From Sternotherus odoratus (taxonomy: Eukaryota > Chordata > Testudines > Kinosternidae): a DNA stretch of 64,000 nucleotides. The DNA is taken from NCBI GenBank assembly GCA_032164245.1, contig JAVMKO010000002.1, forward strand, positions 91,153,340-91,217,339. Direction: 5' to 3'. A model generated the notes under the pieces. The model did no database searches, was not told the DNA's origin, and was given only the letters and a program-made list of their open reading frames with translations. This document shows positions 57,673 through 64,000 of the stretch, in pieces (position 1 is the first letter of the stretch; each line of letters begins with the position of its first letter). The translations under genes and the position numbers were made by a program.

Positions 57673-58119
57673 TGTGACGGACCGCTCTCTCACCCCTCTC
57701 AGGAACAGGGAGGAAAACCCTTCTTTGCTTCAAACAGTGCTCTTTAATTCACAGTGCAAGTCCCCACCACCAATATATACAGCTTTGTACAGTCCTTCAG
57801 CATACAGCTCTTGATAGCTCAGCTCTACAGCTTACAGCTTTACAGACTCTATATAGTCCAGCTCTTAACATGCAGTTCTAAACATACAGCTCTGACTAGC
57901 TCCAAACACACAGCTCTGAATAGCTCCCAACCACCACCACCACACTGGGCTTCCTTCCTGGGAGCCTTTTATCCCCCAGAGGAGGTTGCCAGGTGCAACC
58001 CATACAATTGATTGCCCTGCAAGCCAGGTGGCTGATTAGGCTGTCTGCACCCAGGGTTTGCAGAGGGCTTTTCTCCCTCTTAAAGGGGCGGCAGGCTGGG
58101 ACAAGCCCACCCTGCAACA
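57673..58119 (-). repeat. 3' LTR (447 bp)
   Basis: Starts TGTG and ends AACA on the plus strand. On the minus strand it has a TATA-like 'gggggataaaagg' (57964-57975) and an ATTAAA polyadenylation-like site (57746-57751). It matches 59976-60436 except for 7 substitutions and a 14-bp deletion. It is also similar to the solo LTR at 17164-17610. Confidence 0.9.
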
Positions 58120-58134
58120 CACCTCCCCCCCTTA
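58120..58134 (-). other. Polypurine tract
   Basis: On the minus strand a G-rich purine run ('aaggggggaggtg') directly precedes the 3' LTR. Its position and composition are those of the plus-strand primer of LTR retrotransposons. Confidence 0.75.
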
Positions 58135-58164
58135 GCCTAGCCCCATTGGGCTGGCTCAGACCCT

Positions 58165-59922
58165 TCAATGTTTCCCAATTATATTTAACAGGGCCCTCGA
58201 ACCTCTAATTCTCATCTCTTTTACCATAGCAGCATGATCCCTGGGCTTCTGGGTATCATGCCCGGCTGTGGCAGAGAACCCCACTGCCTTTTTAGGGCTA
58301 GGGCCAGCCCCCTCTGCCTCGGCTTCTGACCCGGCCGAGGCAGGAAGCCCTGCTAACAGTCCCGTACATGACAGGCAGGGTATTGGCCGTCCCTGTGCCC
58401 TTAGGCGCTCACACCCCCCGCAGGGTGGCAGCAGCTTCCACCCCTGCCCATATTGTGGCTCACAAATAAGGGCAACTTCCACGGCCTCAATTTCCTCCTG
58501 GCTCTCACAGGAGCTCGGGGCTTCCTCCGTGGAGCTCACCTCCTGCCCTAGTCCCTGTTGTTCAGGGCTAGCTAGGCCCTTCGCTGGGTTATTGGGCTGA
58601 GACCCGCCCCTTCCCTTGGCCGAACCCCCCGTACGGGTTTTCACGCCTGCCCTTGGGGCCGCTCGGGGCCTCGTACTTCCCACTAGGCCCCAGTCCCGCC
58701 CAATAATCACGGGGCAAGGTTACCCCTCTGGCACTCCGACCCGCTTCCAGCGGAATCGACCGCCAATCTCTAGGGGGACCCGGGCCACCTGACAGGTCTT
58801 CCTGTCCCCATGGATACACTGTAGGTCCATGGTAGCCCCCGGAATTAGCCACTCAGGGCGTACCAACGCTCTATGGACGAGCGTACAGGGGGAGGCTGAG
58901 TCCACTACCCCCGGTTGGGACTTCCTCCCCACCTGCACCCGCAGGGTGGGCACCCCCTTCCGCGGCTTCCGCCCCCAAACCTCGGTCCACCCACACCAAT
59001 CGGTGTAGCCACAGTCCATGGCTTGGCAGTCCCTCTTAATATGCCCTGGCTTCCCACACTGCCAGCAGGTAAGCCGGGCAGTTCTCTCTGGCGCCCCTCT
59101 GGGCTCCCCATCAGTCCCTTTTTCCTTAGCTGGGGGGGAGTCCATGGGCCGATGCCCCAAATCCCGGACCCGTCGTGGTCATTCTTCTCCCCGAGGTCCC
59201 TCTGCCTCCACGTACTCCTCGGTCAGGCGCACGGCAGACTCCACCGTCTCCGGCTGGTGCCTCCTGACCCAGGTACGGACAGTCTCGGGGAGGCTGAGCA
59301 AAAACTGCTCCATGATCAGGGAGTCCATGATTTCCTCCCCTGACCGGGCCTCCGGCCTCAGCCAACGCGTCGCCCAGTCTCTTAGCCTCTGGGCAAACGC
59401 CCGGGGCCGCACCGCCTGCGTCCAGCGGGCGGCCCGCAAATTCTGCCGGTATTTTTCCGGAGAGAAGCCGACCCGGTCCAAAATGGCCACTCTTACCCTT
59501 TCAAAGTCCTGGGCCTCTGCATTCCCCAGGGCCATATAGGCCGCCTGGGCTTCACCCACGAGGTAGGGAGCAAGCCTGAGGGCCCAGGTGGTCTGCTCCC
59601 ACCCGGCTGTGGTGGCCACCCTCTCAAAAGTCCCCAGGAAGGCATCGGGGTCATCCGCCGGGCTCATCTTACAGAGTCCCCAGCCCGGCGGCCGCATGCC
59701 CTCCTGGGGACTTTTGAGAGGGTGGCCACCACAGCCACCTCGACTCACCAGGTGCTGCAGGAGAGTTGCCTGGGTCTTTGCCTGCTCCTGGATAAAGTCC
59801 TGCAGCGTCTTCTGCTGCTCGGCTTGGGCCTGCTGCATCTCCAGGTGGGTTTGCTGCAAGGCGTGCATGGCCTGCTGGGTCTGCTTTTGCTGCTCCACGA
59901 GCCACTGCAGGGTTCCCTCCAT
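58165..59922 (-). pseudogene. Gag-protease polyprotein of a Gypsy-type element, two in-frame stops
   Basis: The first ATG after the PBS is at 59922. Order: a Gln-rich coiled-coil N-terminus (residues ~1-60), a capsid-like domain with 'DDPDAFLGTFERVA', and a SCAN-like helical region around 'SPEKYRQNLRAARW' and 'SLIMEQFLLSLPETVRTWV' (about residues 150-230). Next come a CCHC zinc knuckle 'CWQCGKPGHIKRDC' (59067-59026) and a retropepsin-like 'VVDSASP' (Asp at about 58902) with 'IIGRDWG' further on (58707-58687). A distinct tail with a CxxC-x11-CxxC motif (58422-58366) follows. In-frame stops at 59179-59181 (TGA) and 58718-58720 (TAA) break it, with no frameshift. The SCAN domain is known to descend from gag of Gmr1-like Gypsy elements. 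Pol is absent. Confidence 0.8.
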
Positions 59923-59955
59923 CTTTGGGCCACCAGTTGGGTTGCTGGTGTAGCG

Positions 59956-59973
59956 ATCCCACTCCTGACACCA
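59956..59973 (-). other. Primer-binding site matching tRNA-Leu
   Basis: On the minus strand 'tggtgtcaggagtgggat' (18 nt) is perfectly complementary to the 3' end of a vertebrate tRNA-Leu(CAG) including CCA. It starts 2 nt after the 5' LTR, the usual spacing. Confidence 0.85.
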
Positions 59974-59975
59974 CA

Positions 59976-60436
59976 TGTGACGGACCACTCTCTCACCCCT
60001 CTCAGGAACAGGCAGGAAAACCCTTCTTTGCTTCAAACAGTGCTCTTTAATTCACAGTGCAAGTCCCCACCACCAATATATACAGCTTTGTACAGTCCTT
60101 CAGCATACAGCTCTTGATAGCTCAGCTCTACAGCTTACAGCTTTACAGACTCTATATAGTCCAGCTCTTAACATGCAACTCTAAACGTGCAGTTCTAAAC
60201 ATACAGCTCTGACTAGCTCCAAACACACAGCTCTGAATAGCTCCCAACCACCACCACCACACTGGGCTTCCTTCCTGGGAGGCTTTTATCCCCCAGAGGA
60301 GGTTGCCAGGTGCAACCCATACAATTGATTGCCCTGCAAGCCAGGTGGCTGATTAGGCTTTCTGCACCGGGGGTTTGCAGAGGGCTTTTCTCCCTCTTAA
60401 AGGGGCGGCAGGCTGGGACAAGCCCACCCTGCCACA
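59976..60436 (-). repeat. 5' LTR (461 bp)
   Basis: Ends TGTG and CACA. It carries 14 extra bp compared with the 3' LTR in the 'ctaaac...gcag' part (about 60178-60191), by local tandem duplication or loss. The TATA-like motif corresponds to plus-strand 60281-60292. Confidence 0.9.
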
Positions 60437-60440
60437 GGAA

Positions 60441-63400
60441 GAATGAAGGGAAACACACTCATACCCACACTCATGTCCCTTTGGGTCAGCCTTGACAGTC
60501 GTGTTTTGACTCAACAGCTTCCAGGGAGAAAAAGCAACACTGACAAGAAATTTGTGACTTCCCAGCCAGGTTGTTTTGGACGGAAACATGCTCTGCTCTT
60601 TCGGGAAGGGGAAATTGCTTTGTAAGTCTAGACCGAGCCCTTCCCCTTCCATGTCTATTTCAATTCATTTAAGACAGAAAACAAAAGGAATCTGGAGAAA
60701 TGAAAAGACCATTCAGCAGAGTTTCCAAGCGCAAAACAGAATTATATGTGGGTTTAAAGAGTGCTTTGGCAGCCCAAACACTGATGAAGCATCAACCAGG
60801 GAGAGGGGAGGAGAGACAGGGAGAATGAAAAGACTAGGAAATTAGAATGGAATCTAGGACAGGGATTGTGGTAGCATCTGCTATAGTCAAAGTGGAAAAG
60901 GAGAGAGGTAAAAAGACAAAACAGGTGGCAGGCAGGCAGTCTGGTTATATCAGACTCGTTTGTCTTTACATCACTACAAAGAGTGCAACACCAGAGGTGC
61001 ATGTCTAGAACGGCAGAGGTCATAGAGAAAATGTAAACACGGTACCAGCAAATTCAGTGCATTTGAAGGCAATATTACTAATGAATACCCAACAGCTAAA
61101 GATGTGGTAAAGAATAAAGACATGATGACACTAAGCAGCTGTCAGATAGGATCAGAACAGCAGGAAACTTGAAACAATTAATCAGATTAAATTAGATGAA
61201 TTTTAAGAGAAGCCCAGAGGGGCCAGATTAGTTAAGATGTGGGAGAGGCCACGGAGAGCATCTTGAGAGTTGCACTGAGGCCCAGAAAGAATTAAAACAA
61301 CGGCCCAAAAGGAAAAGAGGTGCCTGGAATGGCTTGAGACACTAGCACAACTGGTGACTAGAAATGCAGAACAGGTTGGAAGGGTGTTCCCTGGCAAGAA
61401 GCAAGTTTGGAGCAGTAGCAAAGACAAAAGAGTGAGGGAAAAGCAGCCCTAGAAACCAGGAAATCTAGAGGGGCCTAATGGAGAGCAGACAGCAAACTGA
61501 TGTGAGATTTAGAGAGAGATTTCGGATAAGGTCAGAAGAATTTGTGGGTCAAAGTAAGGCAGGAAGCACAATGACAGGAGTTTTGGACCAACTGAGAGAC
61601 AGGGAGAGGGAGCATTTAAATTAAACTAATTTGTAAAGTCATTAACCCTCACAAACTCCTGTTTTATTTACTGTTTATTTTTATGCTTAGGCAGAAAACA
61701 TGGTTTTCTGTGTTTGCTTTTATTTTAATTTTTATTGGGGTTTTTTGGGTGGGTGGAGGAGGTGAAAGGAGTACACAGTTTGACTCTTGTGAAGATCTTG
61801 ATCATTTTCATATTTAATACCTTGAGCTCCCTTTATAGACGTAGCTGGCACTATGATATTTTTCCTACGGGAAAACAAATGCAGGCCTAGAAAGCAGCAG
61901 TGCTGTGAGATGAACACATACTATTATTCAAGGTCAAAATTCAACCAGGGCCCTAGGTCTAGGAGAGGTTTCTTTTCTTACTAGGAAGCAAATAAATATA
62001 CATGATTGGTCTTTCACCTTTCTGGTCTCTTACCTTTCTAGCCCCTCCATTAAGAAAAAATAAAAAACAAACCAATAATAATTTTACAATACCCATGTGC
62101 TTTTAGCCAATAGCATATTTCTTAGGTGTGTGTGTGAGAGAGAGAAAAATTGGTAGAACATCATTGAAGAACCCATAGGGAGAACAGTTGCAAATGCCAG
62201 CTAATATAGCTCATTTCTTATCCTGAGGTTGTACCGGGCTATAGTCCAGTTTCCTTAAGCTCCAAATTAAGAAAGGGGGGAAAAATTCTTGACTAAGTGC
62301 CAAAAAGATATTTTCCCTCCTTACGCAAATTTCTCTGGACTAGAGATGGGATTGCTGATAATATCTCTGAGTCAGCATCCCCTTTCCCTGAATCAGAACA
62401 ACATGTAGATGTAGTGTTTTCAGCACTGACACTTTAAGTGGCCTGGCTCTCTTCTCTTCTAAATCACAGAGTCAGGTTCGGGAGGCCAGTTTTGTAAACA
62501 AGATTAGCAAATTGCTATTAAGTTGGTCAATTCCAGTAATCAGCATCAAGGTAATGACAGTCACTCACTCACTCACTTTTCCCTTCAACAGACCAGAAAT
62601 AGTTGATCAGCTAAATCCTTTCCAAGAAAGTGTTTGATTCAGCACAAGTAAATGCAATTAGGTCGCAGTTATTTTTTTCCTTAAAGGTGGAAACTACACC
62701 TGCATATATAAAATCATTTCAACTAGACAGACCCCTCTAGTTTTAACATTTGGAGACACCCCTAAGCCTACCAAAGGTCTTAAGGAATATTTTTGCAAAG
62801 TAAATAATGCATGTGCTAACTTTCTTGTTATATAATAAATACATTTATTGTCCAAATAATGAATTCCATTTATCAGGTGCTACCTGTCAATTATAGCCCT
62901 CATGTTGTTTATAGCATACCTGTGATTTACTGTATGAAAAATATTGCTTTTCCTAATGATCATATTTGAAAACTCTGCTGAATTTTCACATAACATAACT
63001 GTGGGGACTAGTAAATCAAAACACATAAAAGTAGCCTTCTTGCTTTTCTTAGCCATCTGCAAAGTTCCATACAGCTAAAAATTATTTGATGTCATGTCAA
63101 ATGGCAAATATTTAAATACATACACTGTACTACCCTAATACATAACACCTAATTAAGCAATTTGGGAACTCCAACTGGCAGACACAACGCTGGCATACTA
63201 TACTTACAGAGCAGAGTATGGAAAAGAGCTAAAAATGAAGATGTGGCATGCTGCTTGCTGCTCTTGGTATTTCTAGGTTGCCCACCAGAGTGGTATATAA
63301 TGCTGCTGCTGCAGAGACCAATAAAGGTATTGTAATGCCAGCTTGCGGATAGAAGCCCTTTACCATGTTTGATAGCAGAATGAAGACATCACCTATAAAA

Positions 63401-63882
63401 AAATAAAGCAATGGTCATTTAACACCCCTAAAAAACCCACTTTCTTCTATACTGTGGTTTGTCTCTACCCCACTCCCGCAGTCTCAGACAACAGACTGCA
63501 GCAGCTGTAAACACTTCAGTTTCATCACAGTTAGCATCAGGTGGCACTTTTCTCAGCCATTTGAAGGACACTTACCCCAAGAAGGGAAGCTGAAAATGGC
63601 TAACATACTATCAAAATGAGTCTATTTCCACAGGCGCTTTAACTATAGGGGATGGGGGGAAAGCATTTTCTGCCGCGTGTTCACTCAGCATAAGACAGTA
63701 AAAGTCAGTGAAAAGGAGTCATCTCTATGGGCGATGGAACTGCTAAAACTGAAGGAGTACTGGATACAAAGCACAAAAGATTAAAAATAGAAAGCCTGTG
63801 TCAAACACTACAGGATCCTGACAACAAACTATGAAAACAGAGCTTGAATCCTCTCCTTAGATTACACTGTTCCATGTTAGCA

Positions 63883-63885
<3 letters not shown>
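60441..63885. other. Intergenic DNA, no gene seen
   Basis: A/G-rich to AT-rich sequence without supported genes or elements. Minor features are a (CA)n-like 'acactcatacccacactc' just beyond the LTR element and a short GT/GA patch at 62128-62144. Confidence 0.5.

Positions 63886-63961
<76 letters not shown>
63886..63961 (+). repeat. (TA)n microsatellite, about 37 units
   Basis: A perfect TA run of about 75 bp near the window end. Such runs are self-complementary and length-unstable. Confidence 0.95.
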
Positions 63962-63965
<4 letters not shown>

Positions 63966-64000
63966 GTAAAAGCTAAAAATGAAAACATTTGAACCTGATA

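Larger units (their letters stand above)
57669..60440 (-). mobile_element. Young LTR retrotransposon lacking pol: LTR, PBS, gag-protease, PPT, LTR; 4-bp TSD
   Basis: Read on the minus strand: 5' LTR (60436-59976), 2-nt spacer, primer-binding site (59973-59956), gag-protease frame (59922-58165), polypurine tract, 3' LTR (58119-57673). A 4-bp TSD 'ggaa' flanks it (57669-57672 and 60437-60440). By eye the two LTRs differ by 7 substitutions and one 14-bp indel over 447 bp, so the insertion is recent. No reverse transcriptase, RNase H or integrase lies between protease and PPT. A 4-bp TSD, a SCAN-like gag and this gene order fit the Ty3/Gypsy class, probably the Gmr1-like branch. It would need a partner element for movement. 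Confidence 0.9.

Noticed and set aside
63886..63961. A functional AT-rich origin or matrix-attachment site
   Set aside because: It is simply a dinucleotide microsatellite, and nothing in the surrounding sequence supports a function.

Overview
The window reads as non-coding nuclear DNA from a vertebrate, most likely a cryptodire turtle. Three things point there: a tRNA-derived SINE with A and B boxes of the tortoise/turtle Cry type, CR1 LINE 3' ends, and several copies of short retroposon and hAT families that I recognise as abundant in turtle genomes. I cannot name the species. I see no confident protein-coding host gene. Most of the sequence is AT-rich unique or decayed DNA, into which many mobile elements of different ages have been inserted. 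I defined elements wherever possible by their own boundaries: terminal inverted repeats, target-site duplications (TSDs), primer-binding site and polypurine tract.

Layout. 0-19 kb: a 5S-rRNA-derived SINE, a truncated hAT, a Tigger-type MITE, a long-TIR foldback element, a Harbinger-type MITE, a fold-back retroposon, a solo LTR with a 4-bp TSD, and CR1 remnants. 19-28 kb: three complete non-autonomous hAT-like elements with 8-bp TSDs, one carrying two minisatellites, plus MIR, a short retroposon and nested DNA elements. 30-33 kb: CR1, another complete hAT-like element and a second fold-back retroposon. 33.8-34.7 kb: two weak exon-like segments on the minus strand. 38.9-39.9 kb and 49.5-50.4 kb: GC-rich repeat-like blocks, possibly LTRs. 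44-47 kb: a retroposon with a 13-bp TSD, a hAT element and the Cry-type SINE. 52.0-54.8 kb: a 5S SINE joined to a 5'-truncated Tx1-like LINE. 55 kb: another complete hAT element. 57.7-60.4 kb: a young LTR retrotransposon with gag and protease but no reverse transcriptase or integrase. The end of the window holds a long (TA)n run.

Main result. Positions 51994-54780 look like one composite insertion. A 5S-derived SINE is followed by 84 bp of flank, a TTTTT (a Pol III terminator), and immediately a Tx1-like LINE fragment. A single 10-bp TSD flanks the whole unit, inside an older MIR/L2-like repeat that is continuous across the empty site. The SINE and the LINE also share their 3' tail. The simplest reading is that a Tx1-type LINE mobilises this 5S SINE family, and that here its reverse transcriptase switched from its own RNA to a read-through SINE transcript during insertion.
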